A stretch of 58,559 nucleotides of DNA from Desulfuromonadales bacterium (GTDB lineage Bacteria; Desulfobacterota; Desulfuromonadia; Desulfuromonadales; Geopsychrobacteraceae), in NCBI GenBank assembly GCA_019429255.1, contig JAHYIY010000016.1, positions 1 to 58,559 on the forward strand. The letters are read 5' to 3'. Shown here in pieces: positions 8,989 to 18,004 of this stretch. The notes beneath the pieces were generated by a model, which did not search any database, had not been told where the DNA came from, and saw only the letters and a list, made by a program, of their open reading frames with translations. Each line of letters begins with the position of its first letter. Position 1 is the stretch's first letter. Both the position numbers and the translations under genes were made by a program.

Positions 8989-9474
8989 TTAAAGATTAAG
9001 CAGGTAGTTAGCCAGCGCATCTATTTCAGCAGCGCTGAGGGTGTCGGCAAATCCGGGCATCATCGAGCCACGCCCATTGGCAATGCTGGTGCGGATGCTG
9101 GTAGCGTCCTTGCCGTAGCTATAGTTACCGCTCAGGTCAGTAGCAAAGCCGCCGGAACCACCCGTGCCGTGGCAGGAGGCACAATTGGCATTGTAAATGT
9201 TGACGGCATGGATGCCGGTGGATGTTGCTGCAGGGGTTGCCGCTGCCGCCGAAGCCGGTGCCGCCTGGGTATAGGTTTGCTGATAGGCGGTCATTTTTTT
9301 ATCGAATTCTTTTTCCGAGCTCCAGCCACTGAGCAGATAGTAGGCGCTGAAGCCGATCGCCCAGATGATCAGTGCGTAAAAAAGAATCTTGAAATATAAA
9401 GGCGGCACCTGTTTGCGATCTTCAACGATACCGTCGGCATGTTCATCATGGTTGTCATGTTTTTTTGCACTCAT
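8989..9474 (-). CDS. ccoP: Short monohaem CcoP-like cytochrome c subunit
   Basis: From the ATG at 9474 (AAAGG site upstream) the protein has 161 residues. It has a short cytoplasmic N-terminus, one transmembrane helix (ILFYALIIWAIGFSAYYL, about residues 30-47), an Ala/Pro/Thr-rich linker and one C-terminal cytochrome c domain with C98-A-S-C101-H102 and a Met ligand candidate in SMMPGF. Its N-terminus and position identify it as CcoP, but canonical CcoP has about 300 residues and two haems. Here one haem domain is missing, while CcoO next to it has an extra one. Confidence 0.85.
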   Translation of the reverse strand: MSAKKHDNHDEHADGIVEDRKQVPPLYFKILFYALIIWAIGFSAYYLLSGWSSEKEFDKKMTAYQQTYTQAAPASAAAATPAATSTGIHAVNIYNANCASCHGTGGSGGFATDLSGNYSYGKDATSIRTSIANGRGSMMPGFADTLSAAEIDALANYLLNL

Positions 9475-9518
9475 ATTTTGCAACCTTTCTCTTGTTCTCA
9501 AGGCTTTTTACAAACGGA

Positions 9519-9659
9519 TCAATCATCATCCATCATGCGGTATTTCGGCGCTTCCTTTGCGTCTTTGTTCCTGCGCCGGTAGGTGTTGCGGACGATCAGT
9601 ACAAAGACGACAAAGAGGCCAAATGTCACCGCCAGATAAAGAATGGACGCCATATCCAT
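9519..9659 (-). CDS. ccoQ: CcoQ/FixQ-like small oxidase subunit
   Basis: This 46-residue frame is easily missed by ORF callers. It starts at ATG 9659, two bases after the TGA of ccoO, and ends at TGA 9519-9521. It has one transmembrane helix (ILYLAVTFGLFVVFVLIV) and a basic then acidic cytoplasmic tail ending APKYRMMDDD. Position between ccoO and ccoP, size and topology all match CcoQ, which stabilises the oxidase complex. The tail closely resembles that of CcoS in this locus. Confidence 0.88.
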   Translation of the reverse strand: MDMASILYLAVTFGLFVVFVLIVRNTYRRRNKDAKEAPKYRMMDDD

Positions 9660-9661
9660 GG

Positions 9662-10534
9662 TCAGTTGCCCGGCGACCGGTCATACTTGATCAGATTGAC
9701 CAACTGCCAGACCCGTTCGGTTCCAAGGTTGGCAAACGACGGCATGCCTTGCTCCGGAATGCCATCATAGATGAGGCGGAAGAGGATGTCCTCGTCGTAG
9801 TCGTCGCCCACCAGTGCCGGTCCGATGCCCCCCTGCATGGCGTTACCATGGCAGGCGGAGCAGTTGCTCTGAAACAGCGGTTGCCAGGCGGCCAGGGTGG
9901 CCTGATCCGCTCCGGCAAAGGGGTTACGCAACTCGCCGACGATTTCAGTGCGGGCAGTCTGGCGCCAGGGGATGTCATTGCCGAGTTTCTGCAGGTAGGC
10001 AATGATCGCATCCATCTCATTTTTGCTTGCCAGTTCAGCGATCTGTGTCTCGCTATGGGGGAATCCCAGCACCTGCATCTTGCGTCGTACTTTGTCAGGC
10101 TTGAGGGCGTTATTGCTCAACCAGCCGTAAGCCGGCATGTTGGTTTTCGGGAAGATCGAGCGCGGGGTTTCCATGTGCTGATAATGCCAGGCATCAGGGT
10201 ACTTGCCGCCGAGACGCGCCAGGTCAGGACCGGTGCGTTTGGAACCCCAAAGGAAGGGGCGGTCGTAGACGAACTCGCCTGATTTTGAGTAGTCGCCGTA
10301 GCGCAAAACCTCGGCCACCAGCGGGCGCACGGTCTGGGTGTGGCAGTTGTTGCACCCTTCGCGCATGTAGATATCACGACCTTCCTGTTCCAGCGGGGTG
10401 TAGGGAGTCACCCCTTCAATGCGGTCAGCCTCGGTGTTGACCCAGACAAAGGGCAGAATCATGGTGATGGTGGTGCCGACCAGAATGGCAGCGGTGGCCA
10501 TGAGCATCAGCAGAATCGGTTTCTTTTCCCACAT
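9662..10534 (-). CDS. ccoO: cbb3 oxidase subunit II CcoO fused to an additional cytochrome c domain
   Basis: The 290-residue protein begins with a transmembrane anchor (about residues 7-31) and a CcoO domain with haem motif C61NNCH65 and the family hallmark TQTVRPLVAEVLRYGDYS. A second cytochrome c domain follows, with C225SACH229 and a Met candidate in GMPSF. Canonical CcoO is about 200-240 residues and monohaem, so the C-terminal domain is extra. CcoO passes electrons to the CcoN active site. It is 3 bases after ccoN and directly before ccoQ. Confidence 0.92.
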   Translation of the reverse strand: MWEKKPILLMLMATAAILVGTTITMILPFVWVNTEADRIEGVTPYTPLEQEGRDIYMREGCNNCHTQTVRPLVAEVLRYGDYSKSGEFVYDRPFLWGSKRTGPDLARLGGKYPDAWHYQHMETPRSIFPKTNMPAYGWLSNNALKPDKVRRKMQVLGFPHSETQIAELASKNEMDAIIAYLQKLGNDIPWRQTARTEIVGELRNPFAGADQATLAAWQPLFQSNCSACHGNAMQGGIGPALVGDDYDEDILFRLIYDGIPEQGMPSFANLGTERVWQLVNLIKYDRSPGN

Positions 10535-10537
10535 GAT

Positions 10538-11953
10538 TTAAGCCCTCCCTTCGACTTCAAGCAGTTTCGGGGCTGGTTCTTTCCCTTTCTGCACGGTCAT
10601 GTAGACGTTGTAGATAAAGACCAGAATGCCGATCAGGTAAATGACGCCGCCAATCGCGCGTATCCACCAGTAGGGATACATCTCGACCATGGTTTCCGTG
10701 AAGGTGTAAGTGAGACTGCCATCAGCGTTCATGGCGTTCCACATGCCGGCCTGCAGCACTCCGGCGATCCACATGCTGGTTGACCAGATCAGCTGACCGA
10801 TAACCACCAGCCAGAAATGCAGGTTGGCCAGCGGAATACTGTAAACCTCGCGTCCGTAGATGCGCGGTAACAGGAAGTAGATGCCGGCGACACTGACCAG
10901 CGAGACCCACCCCATGGTCCCCATGTGAATGTGGCCGGGAACCCAGTCGGTATAGTGAATGAAGGCTGAAAAGCTCCGGATTGCCTGCATCGGCCCCTGC
11001 AGCGTTTGTAATCCGTAAAAAGTGATGCCGAGAATCAGGAACTTGACCAGATAGTTGTCGCGCATCTGATGCCACTGCCCCTTCATCGACATATAGCCGT
11101 TAATGACCGAACCCCAGGAAGGAGCGATCAGCATGATCGAAAAAGCCATGGCCAGGGTCTGGATCCAGTCGGGGATCGGTGTCCAGAGTAGATGGTGGGC
11201 ACCAGTCCACAGGTACATGAAGATCAGCGACCAGAAAGCGATAATCGATAACCGGTGGCTGTAGATGGGAACCCCGGTGGACTTGGGCAGAAAATAGTAG
11301 AACATGGCTAACGGTGGCGCGGTCAGGGCCATAGCCACGGCGTTGTGACCGAACCACCACTGGACATTGGCGCTGTTGGTGCCGGCAAAGATGGAATAGG
11401 ATTTAAAGGCCGAGACCGGAACGGCGAGGGCGTTGACCGTAAACAGGATGGCAACGCCGATAAGCGCTGCCATCATGTACCACAAAGAGATATACATCTG
11501 CTCTTCTTTGCGTTTGATGATGGTCATGATGATATTGATGGAAAAGGCGACCCACAGCACGACGATCATGAGGTCGATGGGCCATTCCATTTCATGGTAT
11601 TCGAGGGTGGTGTTGTAGCCGAGAAGCAGGGTGACGGCTGCCGCGATAATGGTGGCGTTGAACAACCACAGCTGGAAGCGTGCCAGGCCGAGACTCCACA
11701 GCGGCGTTTTGCATAGTCGTTGGACCATGTAAATAAACATGGCGAAAATGGTGCCCACCCCCCAGCCGTAGATGCCGGCATTGGTATGAATCGGGCGCAG
11801 GCGGCCAAAGGTGAGATAGGGTGGGTAGTTCAGATCGGGATTGATCATCTGAAACGAAACAATCACCCCGACCAGCACCGCGACGACACCCCAGACGAGG
11901 CTCCAGTTGACAAAGCTCTTGACGATGTCGGTATGATATTGCGGTTTTCCCAT
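10538..11953 (-). CDS. ccoN: cbb3-type cytochrome c oxidase catalytic subunit CcoN
   Basis: CcoN is the haem-copper catalytic subunit that reduces oxygen with high affinity and pumps protons. The protein has 471 residues and about 12 hydrophobic helices. The CuB/haem ligand regions are visible: HTNAGIYGWG, WWFGHNAVAM and TGAHHLLWTP, plus HIHMGTMGW near the C-terminal third. An AGGAGG ribosome site lies 5 bases before the ATG. It is the first gene of the cco operon and has a good sigma70-type promoter about 85 bases upstream. Confidence 0.97.
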   Translation of the reverse strand: MGKPQYHTDIVKSFVNWSLVWGVVAVLVGVIVSFQMINPDLNYPPYLTFGRLRPIHTNAGIYGWGVGTIFAMFIYMVQRLCKTPLWSLGLARFQLWLFNATIIAAAVTLLLGYNTTLEYHEMEWPIDLMIVVLWVAFSINIIMTIIKRKEEQMYISLWYMMAALIGVAILFTVNALAVPVSAFKSYSIFAGTNSANVQWWFGHNAVAMALTAPPLAMFYYFLPKSTGVPIYSHRLSIIAFWSLIFMYLWTGAHHLLWTPIPDWIQTLAMAFSIMLIAPSWGSVINGYMSMKGQWHQMRDNYLVKFLILGITFYGLQTLQGPMQAIRSFSAFIHYTDWVPGHIHMGTMGWVSLVSVAGIYFLLPRIYGREVYSIPLANLHFWLVVIGQLIWSTSMWIAGVLQAGMWNAMNADGSLTYTFTETMVEMYPYWWIRAIGGVIYLIGILVFIYNVYMTVQKGKEPAPKLLEVEGRA

Positions 11954-12037
11954 GTGGCCTCCTAGCGCAGATTGGCAGATGTATCCAATGGTCAGATAAA
12001 TGTGGCAGAGAAAAAATAATGAATGATAAACGTGACC

Positions 12038-12065
12038 ATTTTAGTGAAATACGAGGGAAAGTCAA
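12038..12065 (-). promoter_or_regulatory. Candidate sigma70 promoter for the cco operon
   Basis: On the minus strand the sequence reads TTGACT, 16 bases, TAAAAT, ending about 85 bases before the ccoN start. No clear FNR box (TTGATnnnnATCAA) was seen nearby, which is notable for an oxygen-regulated oxidase, though divergent sites could be missed. Confidence 0.5.
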
Positions 12066-12165
12066 TTACATTGAGGGTAAAATAGACCAAAGTGGTGACG
12101 GTCAGTGATCCAACAGGGTACGCTGCAAAAAAAACAGGATAATATATTTGTAAATCAAAAAAGGA

Positions 12166-12185
12166 GGTATCTGTTCAGCACCGGG
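12166..12185 (+). repeat. 20-bp dispersed repeat, copy 1
   Basis: These 20 bases, beginning GGTATCTGTT and ending AGCACCGGG, recur with one mismatch at 30081-30100, also in an intergenic region. A weaker relative of the GTTCAGCAC part abuts the palindromic element at 55321. It may be the tip of a REP-type element. A strong AAGGAGG motif precedes it but no credible gene follows. Confidence 0.45.
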
Positions 12186-12220
12186 CCTTTGAATCCTATG
12201 TCAAGGGCCGCGATTGTTTC

Positions 12221-12254
12221 CCTTGCCGCAGGATCCAACGACCCTGCGGCAAGG
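12221..12254 (-). terminator. Stem-loop after the slipin-NfeD operon
   Basis: Perfect 12-bp arms (CCTTGCCGCAGG / CCTGCGGCAAGG) enclose a 10-base loop, 25 bases after the slipin stop codon. The U-run on the minus strand is poor, so termination may be weak or Rho-assisted. It separates slipin-nfeD transcription from the cco promoter. Confidence 0.6.
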
Positions 12255-12278
12255 ACGGTAGCTGAATAATTACGTTTT

Positions 12279-13073
12279 TTAGTTCTGATCTTGCGATTTC
12301 TCCGGTGTTTTGAGTTGGGCCATGTCAAGAAATGGCTTGATCAGGTCAATCGGCATCGGGAAGAGGATTGTCGAGTTCTTCTCGGCGGCGATCTCGGTCA
12401 TGGTTTGGAGAAAGCGCAGCTGTAAAGCGCCGGGCTGCTTGTTGATCTGTTCAGCGGCGTTGGCCAGGGTTTTTGAGGCCTCAAACTCACCGGTGGCATG
12501 GATAACCTTGGAGCGGCGTTCGCGTTCCGCTTCGGCCTGACGGGCCATGGCGCGCTGCATCGAGGCCGGCAGATCAACGTGCTTGATTTCAACATTGGAG
12601 ATCTTGACCCCCCAGGGGTCAGTCTGGCGGTCGAGAATCTCCTGCAGGTCGTGGTTGATCTTATCCCTTTCCGCCAGCAGTTCGTCGAGCTCGACCTGGC
12701 CTAAGACACTACGCAATGAGGTTTGTGCCAGCTGACTGGTGGCGTACAGGTAGTTGTCGACTTCGATCAGCGCCTTGTCCGGCTGGACGACGCGGAAATA
12801 GAGCACCGCATTGACCTTGACCGAGACGTTGTCGCGGGTGATGATATCCTGCTCGGGAACATCCATGGCGACAGTACGCATGTTGATCTTGGTCATCTGA
12901 TCGACGACCGGGATGATAAATTTCAGCCCCGGCCCCTTGACGGAGGAAAAACGGCCGAGGCGAAAAACCACGCCCCGTTCGTATTCGAGCAGAATCCGCA
13001 CCGAGGCGCTGATAACGACCGCACCAATAGCAACCAGAACGATCCAGAAGAAACCTGCACCAAAATCAAACAT
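12279..13073 (-). CDS. Slipin (stomatin-like SPFH domain membrane protein)
   Basis: The 264-residue protein has one N-terminal hydrophobic segment ([16 protein letters not shown]), the SPFH/Band 7 domain ([33 protein letters not shown]) and a C-terminal coiled-coil region rich in Ala, Glu and Arg ([17 protein letters not shown]). Slipins form oligomeric rings that organise membrane domains. Prokaryotic slipins are typically encoded beside NfeD, whose protease domain can cut the slipin C-terminus. That partner is the gene just upstream, 2 bases away, so the pair is a textbook slipin-NfeD operon. Confidence 0.94.
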   Translation of the reverse strand: MFDFGAGFFWIVLVAIGAVVISASVRILLEYERGVVFRLGRFSSVKGPGLKFIIPVVDQMTKINMRTVAMDVPEQDIITRDNVSVKVNAVLYFRVVQPDKALIEVDNYLYATSQLAQTSLRSVLGQVELDELLAERDKINHDLQEILDRQTDPWGVKISNVEIKHVDLPASMQRAMARQAEAERERRSKVIHATGEFEASKTLANAAEQINKQPGALQLRFLQTMTEIAAEKNSTILFPMPIDLIKPFLDMAQLKTPEKSQDQN

Positions 13074-13075
13074 GA

Positions 13076-14464
13076 TTAACTCTCCTTGGTTTCGTGGTCA
13101 ATCGGTCGGGTGCCGGATGCAACCGCCGCAACCTTGATTTTCAGTCCGTCCAGAACCTCAACGACTTCAACCTGCTCCCCGGCCGCAATCGGCTCGGCGG
13201 CACAGGCCGACCAGTATTCGCCGTACACGAAGGCGCGGCCACGGTCGGCATCTATGGCCTCAACCGCCTCCCCATGCTTGCCGATCAGCCCTTCCTGACC
13301 AAAATGGCTGCGGCGTTTCTGGGTTTTAACCACCATGGTGGTGGCAAAGGTGGTAAAAGCCGCGCAGGAAAAGACGGTCGCAGCGATCACCGCGCGGGAA
13401 ATCTGCAGATAGGGTTCGCTGCTGTCGATGAGCATCAGCGAGCCCAGGCTCATGGCGATAACGCCGCCAATGGCGAGCATGCCATAGGAGGGGACATTGG
13501 CTTCCAGAACAAAAAGAATGAAGGCGACGATGATCAGCAGTACCCCGACAAAGTTGACCGGCAGAGCCGAAAAGGCGAACAGGGCCAGCAGGATGGCGAT
13601 GGCGCCGACCGCTCCGGGGAAAATCGCGCCCGGTTGTGAGATTTCGAAAAAGATCCCAAGGATGCCGAGCATCATCAGCAGATAGGCGAAGCTCGGGTTG
13701 CTCAGGGCATTGAGGATCTTCTGGCGCCAGTTCATTTCGACGGTGATCAGTTGGGCACCGTCACTGCTGAAGATCATGACCTCGCCATCGCGGAGGAATT
13801 TGTAGCCGTCAAGCTGCTGCAACAGATCATCGCGATTTTCAGCAATCAGATCAATGACCGCCAGATCCAGCGCTTCCTGAGCAGAAATGGAGACGCCGTC
13901 GCGCACCGCTTCCTCTGCCCATTCCTGGTTGCGGCCACGTTTTTGCGCCAGGCTGCGTGCATAGGCGGCAGCATCGTTGGCGACTTTCTTCATCATCGTT
14001 TCGTCGGCTTCACCGCCACCGCCGATACTGACCGGCGTTGCTGCGCCGATATTGGTGCCGGGAGCCATGGCGGCAAAATCGGCTGCCAGGGTGATCAGCG
14101 CGCCGGCCGAAGCTGCTCTGGCACCCTGTGGCGCGACATAAACAATGATCGGAATGCGTGAATTAAGTTGCGCCTGGATAATGTCGCGCATGGCGGTGTC
14201 GAGACCGCCGGGGGTGTCGAGCTCAATCAGCACCGCACGGTTGTTGTCACGATTAGCGGTGGTGATGGCGTCGGCAATAAAGGATGCAATGACCGGATTG
14301 ATGGGCGCCGCGATCTCGATCAGGAGGATATTGGTGTTTGTCGGCGTGGTCGCAAACAGCGGCAGCGACGGGGTCAGGGCGAGCAACGCAAAGCCCGCTA
14401 GAACGGCAAAAACGCTGATGGTGCGCAGGAAGGTTCTTTTTGTCTGCTGTCGCCTGGTTGTCAC
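13076..14464 (-). CDS. NfeD family membrane serine protease
   Basis: The 462-residue protein has an N-terminal signal or anchor, a ClpP-like serine protease domain, several transmembrane helices and a C-terminal OB-fold (NfeD) domain. The protease shows [15 protein letters not shown], the nucleophile Ser119 in [11 protein letters not shown] and a likely general-base Lys160, a 41-residue spacing equal to the Ser97/Lys138 pair known from the Pyrococcus homologue. It probably works with the slipin encoded directly downstream. The gene is divergent from yqeY. Confidence 0.93.
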   Translation of the reverse strand: MTTRRQQTKRTFLRTISVFAVLAGFALLALTPSLPLFATTPTNTNILLIEIAAPINPVIASFIADAITTANRDNNRAVLIELDTPGGLDTAMRDIIQAQLNSRIPIIVYVAPQGARAASAGALITLAADFAAMAPGTNIGAATPVSIGGGGEADETMMKKVANDAAAYARSLAQKRGRNQEWAEEAVRDGVSISAQEALDLAVIDLIAENRDDLLQQLDGYKFLRDGEVMIFSSDGAQLITVEMNWRQKILNALSNPSFAYLLMMLGILGIFFEISQPGAIFPGAVGAIAILLALFAFSALPVNFVGVLLIIVAFILFVLEANVPSYGMLAIGGVIAMSLGSLMLIDSSEPYLQISRAVIAATVFSCAAFTTFATTMVVKTQKRRSHFGQEGLIGKHGEAVEAIDADRGRAFVYGEYWSACAAEPIAAGEQVEVVEVLDGLKIKVAAVASGTRPIDHETKES

Positions 14465-14523
14465 TGTGTTAACGCCTCTTGTCGTTGCTATGTTGATTTT
14501 GTGGTGAATTAACCACTTCTTTG

Positions 14524-14552
14524 CTTGTGTTTCCGCAGCGAATCACTATAAT
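14524..14552 (+). promoter_or_regulatory. Candidate promoter for yqeY
   Basis: A perfect -10 box TATAAT at 14547-14552 lies 17 bases after a weak -35 (CTTGTG). Transcription would run into yqeY, whose start is about 90 bases downstream. The -10 is convincing, the -35 is not. Confidence 0.45.
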
Positions 14553-14641
14553 GATTAGTTTGTAAATACGGGTGCCAGATCCTTCTGCGCGCCCTCTTTG
14601 CATTCAAATCCTACCGAAACTTCTGCGATCAGGGTGTGTCA

Positions 14642-15088
14642 ATGAGTCTTAAAGAACAACTCAATCAGGATATGAAGGCGGCGATGAAGGGCAAACAGAC
14701 CGATCGCCTCAGTACGATTCGCCAGCTCCGTAGTGCCATCAAAAACAAGGAAATCGAGCTCAGACAAGAAATTGATGATACCGCTATTCTGGCTGTCATT
14801 GGTACCCTTGTCAAGCAACGTCGGGAATCTGCCGCGCTTTATCGCAGCAATGATCGTCCGGAACTGGCTGACAAGGAAGAAGCTGAATTGGCGGTGCTGC
14901 AACAGTATCTGCCGGCACAGTTAGGTGAGGATGAGCTGCGCACTCTGGTGGCGCAGGTGATCACCGAAACCGCGGCAGACTCCCTTAAAGACATCGGCAA
15001 GGTGATGCCGGTGGTCATGGCCCAAACCAGAGGCTGCGCTGACGGGCGACTGGTTAATCAGATTGTCAAGGAGTTGCTGGGCGGTTGA
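14642..15088 (+). CDS. GatB/YqeY domain protein
   Basis: The ATG at 14642 gives 148 residues starting MSLKEQLNQDMKAAMK, the typical start of YqeY proteins; a GTG two codons earlier is less likely. The YqeY fold is related to the tRNA-binding tail of the amidotransferase subunit GatB. Motifs such as DRLSTIRQLRSAIKNKEIE and the C-terminal DIGKVMPVVM are present. The cellular role is not settled, with links to tRNA charging suggested for the family. cvpA follows 55 bases downstream. Confidence 0.92.
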   Translation: MSLKEQLNQDMKAAMKGKQTDRLSTIRQLRSAIKNKEIELRQEIDDTAILAVIGTLVKQRRESAALYRSNDRPELADKEEAELAVLQQYLPAQLGEDELRTLVAQVITETAADSLKDIGKVMPVVMAQTRGCADGRLVNQIVKELLGG

Positions 15089-15143
15089 ACATCAGCGGGT
15101 ACTGGTTCCCTGCCGTTGTTTTGTCTTTTGATGGAGTGTTTTT

Positions 15144-15641
15144 TTGGGCCTCATTGATATCCTGATTCTGGTTGTTCTGGTTGTTTTTCTGATCAAGGGA
15201 TTACTGCGCGGACTGCTTAAAGAGATCTGTTCGCTGCTTGGTCTGGTGCTGGGAGGCGTTTTTGCCTTTACCTTCCATCTGCCTTTCGCCCAGTTTCTCC
15301 AGGACAGCGCCGGTCTGCCGGCGCAGGTTTCCGTGGGGGCGGCTTTTTTGGCAGTTTTTCTCATTGTCGTGATTGTTTTTGCCGTTCTCGGTTTTGTCCT
15401 GCACCGGTTTGTTAAAATTATTCTGCTCGGTGGCGTTAATCGTCTTGCCGGCGGGCTGTTCGGCGTGATCCAGGCGGTGGTCATTGTCGCCATGCTGGTG
15501 CTGGCCCTGGGCTCGCAACCGGCGCCGGCCGTGGCCCGGCAGATGGTTGAGGCGTCTCATCTGGCGCCACCTTTTGCTACCCTGGGTCAAACCCTGCTTG
15601 CAGAGGGGCGGGGGCTGATGGGCCGCTTGCCGGGCCGATGA
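15144..15641 (+). CDS. CvpA family membrane protein
   Basis: The TTG start at 15144 gives 165 residues beginning MGLIDILILVVLVVFLIKG and is supported by a TGGAG ribosome site about 9 bases upstream. Four hydrophobic segments and the GxxRGLLKE signature near residue 20-27 match the CvpA/colicin V production family. The molecular role is not well defined; homologues contribute to envelope homeostasis. It overlaps mutS2 by 4 bases (ATGA), as in other genomes where cvpA precedes mutS2. Confidence 0.88.
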   Translation: MGLIDILILVVLVVFLIKGLLRGLLKEICSLLGLVLGGVFAFTFHLPFAQFLQDSAGLPAQVSVGAAFLAVFLIVVIVFAVLGFVLHRFVKIILLGGVNRLAGGLFGVIQAVVIVAMLVLALGSQPAPAVARQMVEASHLAPPFATLGQTLLAEGRGLMGRLPGR

Positions 15642-18004
15642 GGATTGACTCGACCGTGCTGGAGCGCCTTGGTTTTCCGGAGCTGCGTGGCTGGCTTGCC
15701 GGCCAGACCCAGTCGCAACCGGGGCGGCTGCTGGCACAGCAGCTAACGTTGCTGGAAGATCAGGCGGCGGTTGAACTGGCGCTGACCGAGGTTGATGAGG
15801 CGCTGGCGCTGATTCAGGCTGACAAGTCTCCTGCCCTTGGCGGCTGCTGTGATTTGACCTCTGTGCTGGCGGATTGTCAGGCTCCTGGTAGCCTGGTGCC
15901 GGCGGCGGAGTTGCGGCCGGTGCTGCAGTCGCTGCAGGCGATAGAGTCGTGCCGCAGCTGGTTTAAGGGACGCCGGGAAGCACACCGTCTGACGCTGGTC
16001 GCCGCAGGGTTGGTGCCGCTGCCGGAGTTGCAGCGGCGCTTGCAGAACGCCATCGGTGAACGCGGCGAGTTGCTCGACAGTGCTTCGCCACAGCTTGCTG
16101 AACTGCGTTATGAGGGGCGCCGGACCCGTGACCGGGTCAAACAGCAGCTTGAGCGACTGTTGAGCGATGAGCGTCTGGCTGCCTGTTTTCAGGATCGTCT
16201 GGTGACCGTGCGTAACGGCCGCTACGTTGTTCCGATCAAGAGCGACTATCGCGGCCGGCTAAAAGGTTTTGTTCAGGATGAGTCAGCCAGCGGTCAGACC
16301 CTTTATGTCGAACCGGCGCAGGTTCTTGATGGCAACAATCGCCTGCAGCAACTGCTGCGCGAGGAGCAGCGCGAAGAACGGCGCATATTGCTCCAGCTTG
16401 CTGATCTGCTGCGCCGTGATCGCGCTCTGTTGCTCAGCAATCAGCAAGTGGTAGCCCAGATAGACGTACGTTTCGCCGCGGCGCGTCTGTCCCGCTCTTA
16501 CCAGGGGTGCCGTCCACAACTGGTGGCCTCGGCGCTGATCGAACTGCGCCAGGTGCGTCATCCGTTACTGATGATCCGCGCCGGGCAGTTCGACCTTAAC
16601 GCAGCGGTGCCGATTGATCTGTTGATTCCGGAGGATGCCCAGGTTCTGGTGGTCAGCGGGCCCAATACCGGCGGCAAGTCGGTTGCCTTAAAGACGCTGG
16701 GGCTGATGCTGTTGATGTTGCGGGCCGGGCTGCACCTGCCCTGTCGTTGTGACAGCCGCATCCACCTGTTTCAGCGCCTGTTTGTCGATATTGGCGATGA
16801 ACAGAGTATTGCCGACAGTTTATCGACCTTTTCCGGTCATCTGTTGCGGATCCGCACGATCCTTGAAGAGGCCGATGCCGATACTCTGGTGCTGCTTGAT
16901 GAAGCGGGGAGTGGCACCGACCCGGCTGAAGGGGCGGCACTGATCCAGGCGGTCATCGAATCCCTGTGTCGTAAAGGAGCAACGATTCTGCTGACTACCC
17001 ATTTGGGGCAGCTCAAGCAGTTTGCCCATGTCAGCGCCGGGATGACCAACGCGTCGGTGGAGTTTGATGCTGATACGCTGGAGCCGACCTATGGTCTGCA
17101 CTATGGTGTCCCCGGTGTCAGCAGCGCCCTGGCAACGGCACGCCGCCTCGGTCTGCCGCTGCAATTGATTGAGCGGGCCCAGGGGTTTCTGGGCAATCAG
17201 CATGATCAGAACCAGATTCTGATTGAGTTGGCACGTCAGCGCCAGGAATTAAACCGCGAACTGGCCACGGCGCGACAGTTGACCGTGGAAGCAGCGGCAT
17301 CACAGCAGTTGCGCAAGCGCCAACTGCAGGAACTCAAAGACAGTAAAAGCACGGTGCTGGCACGCGCCAGTCGCCAGGCTGAAGAATTGATCGGCGCCAC
17401 GGAAGAGCGCTTGAAGCAGCTGCGCCGGCGCCGAGCGGAAACGGCCTCGCCGCTTCAGGCGGCCGCTGAACGGCAAGAATTGACCGCTGTGCGCCAGCAC
17501 CTGGCCGCCTTTACGCCGCGAGCGCGGCAAAACACTGCGCTCCCTCAGGGTCTGGAGGTAGGCGAGCTGGTTCGTATCGTTCCCCTCGGCGCAGAAGCAC
17601 AGGTCAAGCGGATAACGGGTCAGCAGGTCGATCTGCAGGTCGGTGGGAAAAGAATGCGCCAGCCGTTGACGGCGCTGGAGCAGTTCTCCCCGCGGCGCTT
17701 TGCGGCGCGGCGCGCGGTCTCCAGTGCGCTGGTGCGTGCGGCCACAACAGAACAGCTGACACCCCGGTTAACATTGATCGGTGAGCGGGTTGAAGACGCC
17801 CTGGGGTTACTGGACCGCTATCTGAATGATGCCCTGCTGGCCCATCTGCAGCAGGTGGAGATTGTCCATGGTGCCGGTAGCGGTGTTCTGCGCCGGGCGC
17901 TGCGTGACTATCTGACGACGATGCCGGCGGTGACGGCATTTTATGCGGCGCCGCAGGAACAGGGTGGTGACAATGTGACGGTGGTTGAGTTGGGAGGACG
18001 ATGA
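15638..18004 (+). CDS. mutS2: Endonuclease MutS2
   Basis: MutS2 is a MutS-related ATPase that acts on branched DNA and, in some bacteria, on collided ribosomes. The protein has 788 residues. The ATPase core contains Walker A GPNTGGKS near residue 341 and Walker B LVLLDEAGSGTDP near 417. A coiled-coil stretch lies around residues 515-600. The C-terminal Smr nuclease domain (about 710-788) includes the HGAGSGVLRRALRDYL motif. The ATG overlaps the cvpA stop; dnaG overlaps its own stop by 4 bases, indicating one transcript. Confidence 0.97.
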   Translation: MRIDSTVLERLGFPELRGWLAGQTQSQPGRLLAQQLTLLEDQAAVELALTEVDEALALIQADKSPALGGCCDLTSVLADCQAPGSLVPAAELRPVLQSLQAIESCRSWFKGRREAHRLTLVAAGLVPLPELQRRLQNAIGERGELLDSASPQLAELRYEGRRTRDRVKQQLERLLSDERLAACFQDRLVTVRNGRYVVPIKSDYRGRLKGFVQDESASGQTLYVEPAQVLDGNNRLQQLLREEQREERRILLQLADLLRRDRALLLSNQQVVAQIDVRFAAARLSRSYQGCRPQLVASALIELRQVRHPLLMIRAGQFDLNAAVPIDLLIPEDAQVLVVSGPNTGGKSVALKTLGLMLLMLRAGLHLPCRCDSRIHLFQRLFVDIGDEQSIADSLSTFSGHLLRIRTILEEADADTLVLLDEAGSGTDPAEGAALIQAVIESLCRKGATILLTTHLGQLKQFAHVSAGMTNASVEFDADTLEPTYGLHYGVPGVSSALATARRLGLPLQLIERAQGFLGNQHDQNQILIELARQRQELNRELATARQLTVEAAASQQLRKRQLQELKDSKSTVLARASRQAEELIGATEERLKQLRRRRAETASPLQAAAERQELTAVRQHLAAFTPRARQNTALPQGLEVGELVRIVPLGAEAQVKRITGQQVDLQVGGKRMRQPLTALEQFSPRRFAARRAVSSALVRAATTEQLTPRLTLIGERVEDALGLLDRYLNDALLAHLQQVEIVHGAGSGVLRRALRDYLTTMPAVTAFYAAPQEQGGDNVTVVELGGR

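Noticed and set aside
12196-12270. Short plus-strand frame after an AAGGAGG motif
   Set aside because: The ATG is about 30 bases from the motif and the frame runs through the terminator stem.
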